Shown here one piece after another: positions 47,189 through 61,600 of a DNA stretch of 64,000 nucleotides (its first letter is position 1; every line of letters starts with the position of its first letter). Under the pieces are notes generated by a model, which was given only the letters and a program-made list of their open reading frames with translations, was not told where the DNA came from and made no database searches. The position numbers and the translations under genes were made by a program. The stretch lies in contig NC_088179.1 of NCBI RefSeq assembly GCF_028769735.1, positions 12,219,450 to 12,283,449 on the forward strand. Direction: 5' to 3'. The stretch is from Zonotrichia leucophrys gambelii (taxonomy: Eukaryota; Chordata; Aves; Passeriformes; Passerellidae).

Positions 47189-49626
47189 GTAGGTTCAAAA
47201 GAAATATTATTTTTCTCCATGACAATTGGAATAATTTCTTAAGCTGTTGTTTACTGTCAAGAAAACTTTGACAGAGTGAAAGTGTTCATCTTGGGATTTG
47301 TCTTATTTTGATTAAAATAATCAAGACATTTGGGCTTCATTTCTAATCTCTGCTTAATACTAGGCGTTGATTTAAGTTTGAACATCCTTAGAAGGTCTCA
47401 ATTTACCTCATAACAGCAACACTGAGGTCTCAAAAGTGCAAATGTAGACACGAAGTCAGATGTGTTCTGTGGCGAACAGCCAAGAAAAATTCAGTGCTGA
47501 ATCTCAGTAAAACTAATAAATCTGAATAATTAATACACCCATCACAATCACAATCAGCTGTCAGGCAAAGAAATGTAATTCATTAAATAAAAACAGATTA
47601 TTTCTTTCTGATTGTTTTAGCTGTGTTTATCCATTTTAGACTTACAGAAAAATGAACCATAAGAAAAATTGGGTTTTCCCTTCTTTTTTCCCATTTATTA
47701 AAAGTGTTCTTGATAAATAAAACCTGAGGGGGGCAGGGAGAAGAAAATATGCCTCAAAAGGAAGAGAAATTTTCTGGATACAACAGAAAAAAAAATTATT
47801 ATACTTTTACATGTGGAAATAATACAGCTAACAGCCAATACTTCAGATCAGCATCATATGTTGTGTATGAACTACTCATGTAACACAGGGGATTGTGCAG
47901 CTAACTCTGCTAACTCCAGTCAACATGTAGGCTCAGCTCTACCTTTCCTTTGCTTGGAAAACGTGACACTAGGGTTTTTGGAGGGTTTGGGGTTTTTTTG
48001 AAGTTTTACTAAATCATCATTTTAAAAATATAAACAAACAGAAATATGTCTTCATATCAAATAAAAGCAATTTGGGTTCAACAGAAGTTTATTTGCCACA
48101 CTTCAGCTGGTTTTGGTTGTAAATCAGCCCAGTCCTAATGTTTCTGCTGGCCCTGACTCAGGATCAGCACACCTCAGTTAGGAGAACACCTGCAGCTCCT
48201 CACTGCATAGCTGATGTAAGGGGTACAGAGCTCCACAGGGCAAGTCTGACTGCAGAGCCTGATTTAATTGCCTACATGAGGTGTCTGAGCATAATCAGGA
48301 TAAATTAAGGGAGTCTGATTAATTTTGTTGCATTTCTGGGAGAAAATGTGTTCTGAGTTGTTGGTAATACAGTGCAGTTGTTTAACATTACCTGTGGGCC
48401 CCTCAGACTGTGCCAGAAATGGTGCCAGCTTTGGGGGAGGAAAATCAGGGCTTCACATGATAACTTGCACCACCTTTACTCAAAACTGGGATGGCTACTC
48501 TTCAACTTGGAGCAAACAAAAAATGCTTACTGCAGAAGTGCATGTCTGGCAACCTACTTAGCATTTTAATAATAATGGCTCACTGCAACAGTTTTTCAAA
48601 TATTTTTCACTCTTTTTTGTCATGAAAATAGATTAGTGATGCCTTTTATGATTTTCTAACACTGTTTCTTGCAAGGCTCAGACATTCTGCTCTCACAGTT
48701 CTCTGTGAGCTGTGCTCCAGTTTGCTCTATGCAGTCTGCTGCATGTTCAATATTCATCTGTGTTTCTCCTCAGCCCACCTCCAGATTTCTGATTCTTATA
48801 ATTCATGACAAAGATTTTAATGACTCTGGAAAGGACAGACACCTCAATCTCATTGTTTGCACAGTCAAAAATCATAATCCAGCTGCAATAAACCTCAGCT
48901 CCAATGAGAAATAACTTGGCACTGCCTAAACATGACATGAATACGTTACAAAAAGCCTCTCTCAGTTTCCAAGTTGCAGCTTGGAGCTAAGAGCAGTGGA
49001 TGAGGTCCAAAATCTACAGAATACTTTTTGCTCTTGGCCTTCAAAGCTTAGTAAGACTTTCTCAAACTGTGTTTTATAAGACTGCTATGTATTTTTCCTT
49101 GTAAAGCCCACATATACTCTTGCATTTTTTTCCCTTCACTATCCAGTTGAAACCGGTATATTCATACAACAATCAAAGTACAAATGTTGACATTTACACT
49201 GCTGGACATTTAAATAAAAATCTTATATAAGTATCTATTAGGCAAGATTTACTTCATGCCATTTTCAATCAACTACACAGGCAAGCAGTATATATAGAAA
49301 AATAAACCCCCTATTCATAGTTATACAAATATTTCATGTACACTTTGTTTATTCATTGGAAGAAACTGAGCATATCTTCCGCAGTTTTACCACAGGTCAT
49401 CTGAAGGGCAGTATCAGGATTCCTGTGATCCATGCAGGCCTCCCAAGGGGGCACAGAACAAGACCTGTTTGATCCAGCACCTGCTGTGAAACTATCACTC
49501 GGATACTTTTTTGTAAATTTTTGCCAGACTGTGAATAGTATAAATATGTAAGAAAGAGCAACAGGAAAATCAGCTGGGTATTGATGAAAATGCCATTAGT
49601 AGCCACTGATCAATCATTTCAGACTA
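47189..49626. other. Non-coding unique sequence
   Basis: No gene or named repeat. Short T/G-rich patch near 47977-47998. Frames are under 85 codons. Confidence 0.6.
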
Positions 49627-49684
49627 CCTTTTCTTTCTTTTTTTTTCCTTTCTTCTTTTTTTCTCTTTTTTTTTTTTTTTTCCT
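49627..49684. repeat. Polypyrimidine tract
   Basis: Fifty-eight uninterrupted pyrimidines, mostly T with interspersed C, ending in a long T run. Low-complexity sequence. It is followed closely by CTGGCACTGCAG, so it superficially resembles an extended splice-acceptor tract, but no exon-like ORF follows. Confidence 0.9.
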
Positions 49685-52600
49685 ATTTTGTTCTGCTGGC
49701 ACTGCAGCTTCAGCATTATCCAGACGCAGGCCACCACATAGTTTTTAACTGCATGTTACCACATTGTGCTTTTACTATAATCTAGAGGGAATGCCCACAA
49801 AATGCAAAACATGGCAACAGGCATTTTTATGCAGGATGTGTGACCAGCAGGCAACCTGGAGACCATTCCATGAGTGTTCAGAATACCCTGATAGGATTTA
49901 GCAATTCAGTTTCTAGGAATCATCAGATTCTAATTCCATAGAAAAACTTCAGCAAAAAATGTGCTTAATTGTCAGATAAATTCTTGGAGGGCTCTTTAGT
50001 TTTGTTTTAAGTTTAGGTCCTCTGGAACTTGACAAAAAGACCTTAGGGAATGGATTTGAGTAATGATTTTCTGAAGCCATTAAACTTAACAATGACTTCA
50101 AAGATTTAGCATCTGTTTTTTAAATGTTCACATGAGGCTGACAGTTGGTATACAATGTTTCACCCCATTGCAGTTGGCAACAACCAAGATATTAAATGTT
50201 ATATAAAATAGAAACTTTGCCTGAAACCATGGTTCTGATCAGGAAGAAGACCATGAAATAAGGCATCTTTTTGTTCCTCAGCCCCAGGTGAGGGTTTAAC
50301 GTCACTTGACTTGCTAGTACACATACCTTTATGTCCTTAACAATTTGCTATCACTAGAAAAAGGCAAAGCAGTGAAGGCAGAGTGAGTTGCACTCCCTTC
50401 TGGCTCGTGTATCAGGAGCTGTTAGCAAAATTCCAGCTCTGTGGTGGGGATGTGCGAGTCCAAAACAAACAAGATGTTTTTCAGATGCTAGACTGTGTTT
50501 AAAACTGTGGCACTTGGAAAAATTTATTTTATTTTATTACTGTAAATTGAACAAGTTTAATTAATATCAGTTCACTGACAAACAAGTATGCTGGTTTGAT
50601 GTCTGGTTGTTACACTGTGCAACAAATCCTGACACACAAGTCTTTAGAGGAGTTGAAGGCCCAGACAGCAGAGCTAATGTGGTTCCACTTTGCAGCCATA
50701 AGAGTGAGAAAATCAAAACTGTGCAGCCCCCTCCCCTTTATGGATGAGCTCTTCCATTTCATTTTACAGGCTTAAATCATGGCCAGAGGCTTTCAACTTC
50801 AACAGTGCATGGAAAAATTTCCTTCTGAGAGAAACTTACATCATCAACTGCTAGACCTGTCCTGGGTCGCCATAGGTAGTGTGGAAAGGGAATAATTTAC
50901 TGTTCCTGAAGCTCAGATTATCTCCTATTTGTCCATTCACCCTCAGCATGACCTACGCCTCCTGTGAGTTAGCTCCACTATTTGGCTCTTAACTACACAG
51001 GCTCTGGCTGAATCAGTAATTTTATCTAACAAAAGCCACATAGGAAGAAAATAAATGAAATGCTGGCTTTTTAATGCCCCTGACCACAAAATGTGATGGC
51101 ACTGCTTTGTTACTGGGTTCCTAACTGATTGCCACCTTGTGCACAGGTAGCCTCTGTTTGTGATCAAGACGTCAAACAAACAGTTTTATGTGTTACTGCA
51201 AACTGTAAAGGAGGCATAGTCTGGACACTGAATCTGAATGGAAGTGTATAAGTTCCTGGGAAAGGAAACAAATGAAATTTCAGATCTTTATTATTAAGAC
51301 AATTATTTCAATTTCTCACCATTTCTCTCCTAATTTGCTTAGTTCAGAGAAAAATGAAGGAAAATGTTTTAGTGGCTTGCCTTTCATACCCCTTTATTTG
51401 AAAGAAATATGATAAAGAGGAGGGCATTTCTTTGCTTGCAGAAACCATGACAAAGTTAAGATTGGGCTTCTCCTCCTCTCCCTTCTTTAAAATACTTCAG
51501 TGGAACTAAAGAGTGGAAAGAGGAATCCTACTGAAAGAAAGTCTGTTGATGTAAAACTTCTGGAAGAAAGTGTTCCAGAACATTAATCTGGTTTAAAATA
51601 TTGGCCCTTAATACTGCCAAGATTAATGAAACTAACTGTCATCTGCAGAGGAAGAGCCAGTTTACAAGACAAAGCTGTTATGAATTATATGCAGTATTTT
51701 TTCAAATTTTCAGAAAATTTTAGTAGAAATTTTGTGTGTAATACACTCATTTGTTACAATTCCCTATTATCTAGCTCCATTTTTTCCCCAGCACTCTATT
51801 TGTATACTGATAAACAATTATCTTCACAGAATAGAAGGTTTCCAAGAAATATTGAGGTAAATAAGACAAATTTTCTCTAGGGATTTAGGGTGATATGGTA
51901 AGTTGAGATCTGATTCAAAGGTAGATCTGGACATAAATAGAGCTGTGTGGAATCATCAGCTCTGCCTGCTAAAATCGGTTTTCAGCTTCTTCCGTGGCAT
52001 AAAATATTCACTGTATCTTTCTATAGCATCAAAACTTTCATCTGTTTTGATATCAGGTTTCTCAAACTCCCTGAGTATTAGTGAGCTTTAGAGAAAGCTT
52101 CCACCAGGGCTCATTTCCTTTGCTGAGGTCATAACCCATTTCTTCTTATTCTCTCATTGATCGAGTTACCCAACATCCTCTGGAAGGTCACAGATAATTT
52201 TTTCTTTGTAGTTTCTTCGAGGGAAATTCTAGTCTTTTATCCTTTTTTTTGAGTCAGTTTAAAAAATGCAGGTCCTTCACCCATACTTGTTATACAGAGC
52301 CGGTACATTTAGCTGGTAAAAAGCAATATAAATTAAGTATTAATTTACACTTTCCAAGAATTTGGGGCTGGTATTCCCTTGCATTATTATTAATAACTGC
52401 CATTCCCTCTCTTACAACAACTATGTTCTACAAGGAGTTTAATACTGCAGAATATAATTTGCCATAGCTACTCCAATCCCATTGGTTTCCACATAATTCT
52501 GTCATCCATAACCTAGATACTCCTTTGCTGTCTGTACTGGACCAGAGAAGGCAATAAAGGTCTTCTGTGCAGAGCTACTGCCACTGTAGGTCTTATCCTT

Positions 52601-55231
52601 ACAGATGAGAAATGGGCAGCTCATTGTTGGTCCTTCTAGACCCTGGGAGCACCTACTGACCACTGGAAGACCCATGCAAAAGGGGGCTAATAATTTCTGG
52701 AACTGGCACTCATTTCTCTTTTGGGAGGGATGCAATAGCATTAGCCCCTTTGAAATAACTTTTTTGTCTGGGATGTTCTACACAGGTTCTGACCCTCACT
52801 GCTGCCACTAAGAAATATCAGAGATCACAGCCTGGCCTCAAATTCTGTTCAGTACCCAGTTTGGATGCTACAGAGGGAAGGATTAAAGCCTGTCATTCAG
52901 ATGGATAAAGCAGATTTTTTGTTAGACCTACATAAACTCAGCAGCTCTCTGACCATACTTTGAGTTGGGTTTTCTCATGGTTGCACTCACACTAAAATCT
53001 CGCTTCAACGTATTTCAGCCTCCTCTTGTGTCTCTGCTCCCTTAATTGCTTTTTCACCCTCTAACCCCTTTCTCCATACTCTTGTGAGATACCAGGCAGG
53101 CCAACCTAAGGCACCACTTTGGATCTTACACTGGAACTTCCATTTATTAGCTTTAAATTCATATTTCACTGTTATTTAGTTTTGCACACATTTTAGCCAA
53201 AGAATTTTTAGTCTAGACAGTATCTAGATACCATGAATTCTAGCTTTCAACCCACAGAGACAAATCACAAGCATTAGCTGCATAATTCCCTTCCTGGGGT
53301 AGATTTGTGTTTCACCAGGTCATGCTAATAAACATTTATTTAATGTAAGGTTTTCTCTTTTTTGTGATCATGTGTTTCAAAGTACTGAACCAGAGAGCAG
53401 AATATATGATTCATCAAGAAATCATAAGAGTTACACAAAGATTGATCCCTGCTATGAAGTTTCACCCAAAAGTCTTCGGAAAGGAAAAATTAGATGTGTG
53501 AAACCCAACTGTTGCTTCGGGTAGAATATGGGTGGAGTTCAATCCCTAAGGAAGCTGCATCCAGGAATGAGATAAAGGTGTTACTCTCTCAACACTAAAC
53601 AAAATTCAAGGGCAATTCACAAGGAACAGCAGCAGGTAGAAAAGTTAAAATTCTTGACAATGAATGTTCCCAAATGAATTTCCCAAAAGAGGGGCGAAGA
53701 CAGAAATCATTTGTAAATATGGACTGAGTGTCTTACTTGGGTGATCAGTTTTTATCAGGGACCCCAGGAAGACTGGAGTCTTTACTCAGGTGAATTCCTG
53801 CTCATTGCAATGGGATTTTGCAGGGTCAGACAGAGGAGCACATGAGTATAAAATAAAGCAATATGATGTCCTGGCAGAACCTGTACTATTCATGGAAACA
53901 GCCTCATATCAAGGCACATTGGTGTTACACCTGAGTCAGTAGGTGTACAATTACACAAGCAGACAGTAGATTTGGATTAACTTTTAGACAGTGGGTTTGA
54001 ATTAATTTTATCTAAGGGCAACATTCCTTGAAATTACTGGTGAGGTTAGGAAAATGAAATTGGTTTTAATTAGAGCCCTGTAAGTTGTGTGGTTTCATAC
54101 CTTCCAAATTTGCCTTAAAAAATTAATTAAAACCCAAGAGTTCTTAGAGGGTTATAGTGATTATACATCCCACATCCCTTTTTTTCAGGTGATAAGGTGC
54201 AGACTACTGCATCCTGGCAAAACTCCAGAGTGGATAATTGCATTGCCTTGCCAAGTTTTAATTGAATGAGGTGCTCATCTTAACTTTGTCTCACAGTAAA
54301 TTACTGTGCATTGTTATGCATTGTTAATTACTGACCACACGTCTCCAGAGGAGCCTGACTTGCAGAGGTATCATATTGCCATAGTGTAATCCAGAAAAGA
54401 AATAAAGCTAAAGCCCTCAGAGATGTCTAGAAGAAAGATGAAGGATCAGGACTGATGTTGAAACCTGTCATGCACACTTCACTTCTCCTCTCTCTTCATG
54501 CATTTAAAATAATTATCAATGCAGACCAACAAGGGAGCCCTGCCATTTGTTTGAGAAGGTTCTAGGTGAAGGACAGAGCCAGGTACAATTCCACAGCTTC
54601 TCAGTGATCTGCTGTCGTGGTGATTTGGAGGCAATTCTGTGAAGCTCTCCAATGCTGTTTGGGTTTGTCTCCAGAGAACTGTCATTTCTAACAGCCAAAA
54701 CTGTTTGGGAAACAAGGGCATAAACTTTTTATCCCAAACCATTTTAGCATAGGTGCCAAAAAATTTCTTTTTTGATATTTCAAATTAAGAAATTGGGCAA
54801 AATAGGAGGAGAAAAGAAACAAAGTCCAAACAATTTTGCATTTTAAAAATTTAGAAAGAAATAGACTGAAGAAAGTTGAAACCAAAATAAAATATTTCCA
54901 AAAACTCTACAGAAACTTTTGTACTCTACTTTTTTGTTTGATAGTTCAATAAGGATTGTAATTTCAGCTTTTTCACCAGTCTGGTGTGAGAAAAATTCTG
55001 AGAATTCAAGAAAGCTATGCCTTCCCTACATACCAAAATTATTTCATTTTTATATGACAATATTTATTTCCAAATAATATCCAGAATTTAAATTTATATC
55101 ACTTAATTTATACATACATGCATATTTAATTTGTATATATTAAATGCATGTAGAAATTGAAATATTTTACACATATATTTGTACAAGTAACGAGGCAATT
55201 TTTTTGTGCACTAAGTATTGCCATTAATCAG
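49685..55231. other. Non-coding unique sequence
   Basis: No gene is supported. The stretch from about 54990 to 55200 is extremely AT-rich with partly palindromic ATGCAT/TTTAAT segments. Frames on both strands at 52500-52811 and 54479-54885 have no recognisable content. Confidence 0.55.
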
Positions 55232-55640
55232 TGTGACAGTTTAGTCTGAGTACTCAACCCAGGTATGATGTGAGGGAGTTCAACTCCCTCTCTTAAAAGA
55301 CAGAGAAAAAAGGAAAAATAAGAAGCAAGCAATACCCACATGAGAGAACAGGAGGTGCCTCTAGGTGCTGAGATCCTCTTCTTAAAACTACACCGAATTT
55401 TAGGAGAAAAGCTGTATTCCCACTAGTTTTAATACCTTGCAGGACCTTTCTCCTGCTCTAGAGTTAAGAGGGGCAAGGGTTATCTTTTGTAATTTGGGTA
55501 GTTTAAGGCATATTTTGGAGCAACATTCATTACCTCAGGCATTGTGCCATGACATCCCTATCCCTCCTCTGGAAACCAGAGAAGACAGTAAAAGCCTGCA
55601 GCAGATTTGAAACCAAGATTGCTAAAGTATAAATAGGCAA
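55232..55640 (+). mobile_element. Possible old LTR (low confidence)
   Basis: The segment opens with TGTGACAGTTTAGTCTGAG, which resembles the start of avian ERVL-type LTRs. It continues with a purine-rich AGACAGAGAAAAAAGG stretch and ends near a strong TATA-like TATAAATAG at 55628-55636. That layout would fit U3 followed by a promoter. I could not define the 3' end, a terminal inverted repeat or a target duplication. It may be unique DNA. Confidence 0.25.
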
Positions 55641-58600
55641 AGAAGAAAGAAATTGCTCCTGAAGACAGTTGCTGTGAGAAAATTATGACCGCATACAAAT
55701 TCTCCAGGAAGTTGTGAAATTTGCTTTAGGTTGTTGAAGAGTTCATCTACCCTTTATTCCCCTCGTTCCCTAAGAAAAAAATACAATCAATTTCTTGAGC
55801 AGGATGATTTTAAATGATTGAGGAATCTCCCTTCAGTATCCCAAACAGTTGTTTTATTGGCAACTGAATCCCCTTTTTCATTACTCTTCAAAGATCCCTC
55901 CATTTCAATTCTACTTGTTCACATTCTGCTTCAAATAATACCCCACTGAGCTGACCACATGCAGGACTGTGTTCCAAGACCTCTTTTTTTAATAAAAATT
56001 CTCTTTCAGTGCCTCCACACCATGAAACAAATCACATAGCTTCATAAGCCATCAGACAATCCTTTCAGTTTCTCGTGCAGGCGAACTGAGCCTTTTTCAT
56101 CTGATTAATTCACCAAGCAAGCTGATCTGGGAAGCATAAAAAGCTTCTGAGGCAGGGTGAGAATCAGCAGCTCATATTTTATAATGGCATCACTAATGCC
56201 CCAAATTAAGTGCTGAGGCTGTTTTGCTTGGCAATATCATTTCATGTTAATTTTGGATGGGACCGAAAATGAAGTTGTAATCTCTCTCTGTCATGCTGCG
56301 ACTATTTCCTTGACCATCTCCAGTGCTGCATTTTATGAGGATATAGCTGTTACTGCTGCCTGTGGAAACCACTGCACCAGGAAAAGCTCCTTGGGTTCCT
56401 GCCCCAAAAAGTCACAGAGCTGTGTGTTCATCCACAGAGAGGGCACCCTGGGGAGTTGTCTGCCTCCATATAAGGGTGGCCAAGAGGACCCAGGACAGAG
56501 GAAGGGCCTGGAGCAAGGCAACCCCCAGGTTAAACGAATTTGACCTCGAGCTCTGAGAGAAAAGGAACCCTCAGAATGAGTTGCAAGCACAGGTCTCACA
56601 TGCTGCTCTGGAAAGGCACCACATCACACCCCTCCTGACCAATGCATTTTGCTGCAGGAAGGAATTTGAGAGAAGGAAGTTTGATTCTTTGAAAAGCAAA
56701 AGTCACTATTTTTTCCCACCTTGTGTATTGCTTTAGTGATTTCAGTTGCCTCTGAGTAATTTTTATTTTTTTTTTCTTTTCTGAAGATTCAGGCTGTGGT
56801 TTTTAATGACCATGTACTATTCCATGTGAACAACTAGTGCTACTGGTCAGCACCCGCTCTAGGGTTCTAAAATGAGGTGTTCCACTTTATGCATAAGAAT
56901 TCTTATATTTTTGCTAATTTGCAAAGGTAGTAAACTAATTATTCTTACCATTTTTAGACCATTTACCCAGGTTTGGTTTGCACAGTTTGAGGCCATGGTC
57001 AATCGATATTGATATTTATAAAAATATGTCATTTTTAATACAGAAATATACTTATTGGTCTTGGTTTTCACAGAAGAGTGGGTTTTGCTCCCTCAGAGCC
57101 TGTCCCCTTGTCAGCTTCAATTTATATCAACCAAAATGATCATGTTCCCAGCTATGAACTCCACATTTATTTCATAGATGCATAAAAGGTCACAACCTTA
57201 GATTTTTTTTTAATCTATGTCATTGTGATTTTAAAAGAGCCTAGAGGATCAACACGACCAAATTAAAATAAAAGAAGATAATTGTGTGTTCATTCACTTC
57301 AGATCTTTGGATACTGAATTCCAATTTAAAATAAGCATGCATTGGTAAGCAAATCAAACACAGAAATGTACACTGAACTATTTTTATTAAGGTTGGTCAC
57401 TCCATAGTTAATTTTTACCTTCATTAAAATATTTTAATCTATGTCTTTAAGTATATAAAACATCAAAGTTTCATTCTACCACTACCATCTCAGAAAGAGA
57501 TCAACTCTCAGTAAGACCCTTGCCATTTTCTTTGATCTTGTAGAGACCTGGGGATTTTAAGCCTGGTGTTGACTCTTTCAAGAATTTTAGAACTAATTGC
57601 TTAATGTTTTTATTGTGTTCTGTTCTCTGATTTAATACAATGTTTATTAAGTTGTTAGAGACTGCAATCTCTGGGTTACACTTTTGCTGTTAGTGGTGAT
57701 CTATTTCTAGCGAAATTTCAAGCTAAAGAGAATAATTTATAATCTTCTTTATTTTGTTGATTAGAGCTTATTTCTGGTGATCCTTTTAGTCTGGCATATA
57801 ATCTTCCTTCTGCACACATATAAGATTGCAGTGAAATATGTAGGCTTCTTTTGTCTACTTATATTCAGTGAATATCTACAGTTCGTGGTTTAATTCAATG
57901 TAAATTACCTCATGTCTGAACCAGAGGCATGTATGTATTGTTTTTAAATTGAGTAAAATGCTGTGGAGTATTCTATGCCTAGGGATAACTCTGGATTCTG
58001 CTGAAGGCAATAGCAAGCTTTCATGAACCTAAAGAGAATCAAAGTTTCCCTGAAATGCTCAAGTACCAGAAGGACTGCCCTGAGCAGCCTTCAGTGTAGG
58101 ATATTTAGACACACCACTTTTCCTGTCCAAGCAGAAATCTCCCCTCTCACTGACAATTATGACTGAGCCCAATTCATCTCCTTCACAGTGTACAAGAAAT
58201 TCAGGCAGCTCAACTGTGTGCTAAAGACTCCCATGGATATTTTGTGCCAGTAGTGGTTTTCACCACATCCTCAGCACAGTGTACAGTGGGATTATCACAC
58301 TGATTTACACTTCCCCAGAAAGTGCTCTTCCTTGGAAAGAGACTCCACTGAAAACTGCTAGTCTAGTTCCGCTGAAGAACCTGTTTACACACGATGGCTA
58401 ATTGCAATTGATTGATATGTGAAGAGGACCTGATCCATGTGAGTGGCTAATTCCAAATCAGTTTAATCTAGAGAGAATGGAGCAGAGGGAAAGTTTCCTT
58501 CAAGCTGAGTTGAATGAGGGGAACAGAAAGCATATATGAAATTTGTGCTCTGCAGGACAGACCAATCTCTGTAGGTGAGTGCATCCTGCACTCTCCTCTG

Positions 58601-61600
58601 AAGTGTTCAAAATAAAACCTTCAAACACACAGCCCAAAATAACCTTCAGTCTCAGTGACAAAAACCACAAACACACATGGCAAAAGTGGAAGCTGGGGGA
58701 AACTTTTTGCCAGGAGCAGATTAATACAATGTTCTTGGGGTTTGCTGTTATCAGAGTAAATAAAAGCAGATGGGGATTCAAGAAGAGCAGGCTGCAGCTC
58801 GACCACACTCAGAAGGACACACTCCAGGACTCTGAGGAGCGTCATACAATTTCTTCTCTTTCAACTCAGTGCTTCCTCTGCTTTTCAGTCACCTCATCTA
58901 TGTCTCTAATCTTAGCCAACTAACATTAGTGATCTGGTGTTTCGACTTGAGTTTCTGCATCATTCAGTGTACTCTGACAATTTTTGGAGACCTTTAACTC
59001 ACAAAATTCTGATGGCTCAAAGCATACATTGAATTAAAATAACAGAATCTTTGAGCTTTAGTTGATGCTGTCACAGTATGTTTTCTGCTGAGATCTGGAT
59101 TTTCTTTGATAGAATAAAAGAAATGAAAACAGATTGTATGCTAATCCAGTCTTATTTTCAGTTTATGATGGGTTTGTAGGAAGTTGCTGCTGATGAATAA
59201 ATAAAAGTATCATGCCAAGTAAATATTATTCATTTGTAGTCACATATGTACTGGTGGGCACATCTTTGGGTTTCAAATAACATCCAGATGGAAAAACATC
59301 TGGGATTTTAAAAATATTAGTCAAAGAGTGCAATATCTGAAGGTCTAATTATGGAACTTTTCTGTGTCCAGTAGTTCTGTAAAAAATCTGGAAAAAAGAA
59401 AAGGACAGGAGTGCACACCACTGTACATCTATTGAGTTGTGTATGTGTTATATCAGGTTGCATGCATAGTTTTTAACAAATAACTTCAAGTTTTAAGATG
59501 CTGATATTTCCTGCCTGGACTCTGAATAGTATGATTAATAATATAATACTTTCACTCCATTTAATTTCCACTTCTTTTTTGGCTTGGTTGTCTTGTTCTT
59601 ACATACAACAAATTTCTGAATATTGAATTCTGAATATAAATGGCTGTTCATGATTTTCAAACTTTTTAGTGAGCAAAATAAACATCTTTTGCACTGTCTT
59701 TTTTCTTCTATATGTGACAGATCATGCACTACTCCAAACGCTCTCACATGGGGCACACAAGTCATTCACTTAATATTAAGGCCTAGTTAATAAAATGTCT
59801 GACAATTCTGACCTTTGACGAATACTATAAATATTAAATTACATTTCTAATACATCAGTATCATCTGGTGTCAAAAAAGTGGTTATTTAAAATATCAACA
59901 TTTGCAAGAGAAACTTTAGATGTAAATGTCATCTCAGTGCAATTTTTAGGGCTGTACTCACAGTTCTGTATAAACACTTCATCACAACAAATTAGACATT
60001 GGACAATTTCCTTTGATTTAGGATCACCAAAATGGTGAGCTGTAGATACAGCTCCTATAGATTTCAGAATATTTTCTACTGGTTTCCTTTCCATGAAGTT
60101 AAACCAAAATTATATGAGAAATGAGGTCCCCGACATGAAAAAACCTCTCTGTTCCTTACTGAAATGTCAATTCTTAATTTTTCCCTCTTTAGAAGTGTGC
60201 ACTGTTCAATAATTTTTGACAACAGTTATGTGTATGTTGGATCTTTCCGTAAAGAAAAGAGCTGAACTGGCTATTACTATGGAAAAGCTATAAACTATCT
60301 CCAATAAAAGTAGGCATTTTTTTACCTAGGATGTTTTGTATTTCACACCATTTCATAGCTTTGATGTCACCAAAATATTGTGTTTCATTGCTGTTACTGT
60401 TACTTAGCTACCATGAATTACTGCTTTATAAAAAAGGAAAACATTAAAAGATTTTTAATTAAGAAAATTCATGACGGCATTGAGTTCCTCCAGCATTTAG
60501 CGCAATATCCTTTGCTTTTTATTTTAAAAGCTTAATTGAGAGCTATAAAAAAATTCCCAGTTAAGAATTTAGAACTCCTCAGTTGTTACATGAGAGCCTT
60601 AAAATACATTCCTATCAAAAGATTTCCCACCATAAAATAGCATGCTCCAAGATAAAAAAAGAGATATTCTACAGAAGAACTCACAGTTACAGATCTTCAT
60701 GGCTGGAAAAATTGATTTGCCTGCTGGTCACCTGTTGACAATACCTGCAAGGTAAACATTGTCATAAATTCCAAATTCTGAGTGAAGGGTTAATGAGACA
60801 GGCTACATTTCTAGCAATAGGAATGGGGGACCACAATTCTCATACTCAAACAGGAACGGTGGAATCAGCATTTCTTAAAATGAAAGTTTCAACAGGCTAA
60901 AACATGCCTAACAGAAAAAGCAAGCTTGAAAAGAAAAAAGAATAAATAAAAGTCCCTGCAGAGGCTCAAGAACAACAGGAGTTTTTTTTCTGTCAGTCTG
61001 TTCTTCACCTTGGAAATGCTTGGGTATGTGCTCGTTTCAAGGATTTATATACCTGCACTTAATGTTTATATAGTCTAGACATACAGACATTTCTGAAGAC
61101 ACAAAATGCACTTACACATACTTTTAAAATGGAGTTAAGCTTCCCAGCTCATATAATATTGCTGATAATTTTTAAAACTACCTTATGGATAAAGTACAAA
61201 CACAAATATCCCAGAGAACTCATTTCATATTTTAGTACCCAAATATCAGATCTAAATATCACTTCTAGTGTGTGGGATCAAGTAGCTTATCTACCTACAC
61301 CATGCAGTTTCTTCTGCTGTAAAACCAGCAGAAAATGAACTCCACCTCAGAGAAATTTAAAACACTTATTTTTATGAAAAAACTTAAGTGTATGAAGTTA
61401 ATTAAAAGAAAAGAATATTTCTCTAATGGTACTGATTTCAAAAGGGCTTTACAATGATATCTCTCAGGTTAGCTATATTTCCTAACTTCTAAATAAGATA
61501 TAAGATTAAGTGATTCAGTAGAAATATAACCGATTTTCTACCCAAAGCCACATAAACAGTATTCGGTTATAAAACTTTAACAGATCCATTTATGTACTAA

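Noticed and set aside
59861..60094. Minus-strand 77-codon ORF with paired cysteines (CLICC)
   Set aside because: Cysteine spacing does not fit a zinc-finger pattern and nothing else supports a gene.
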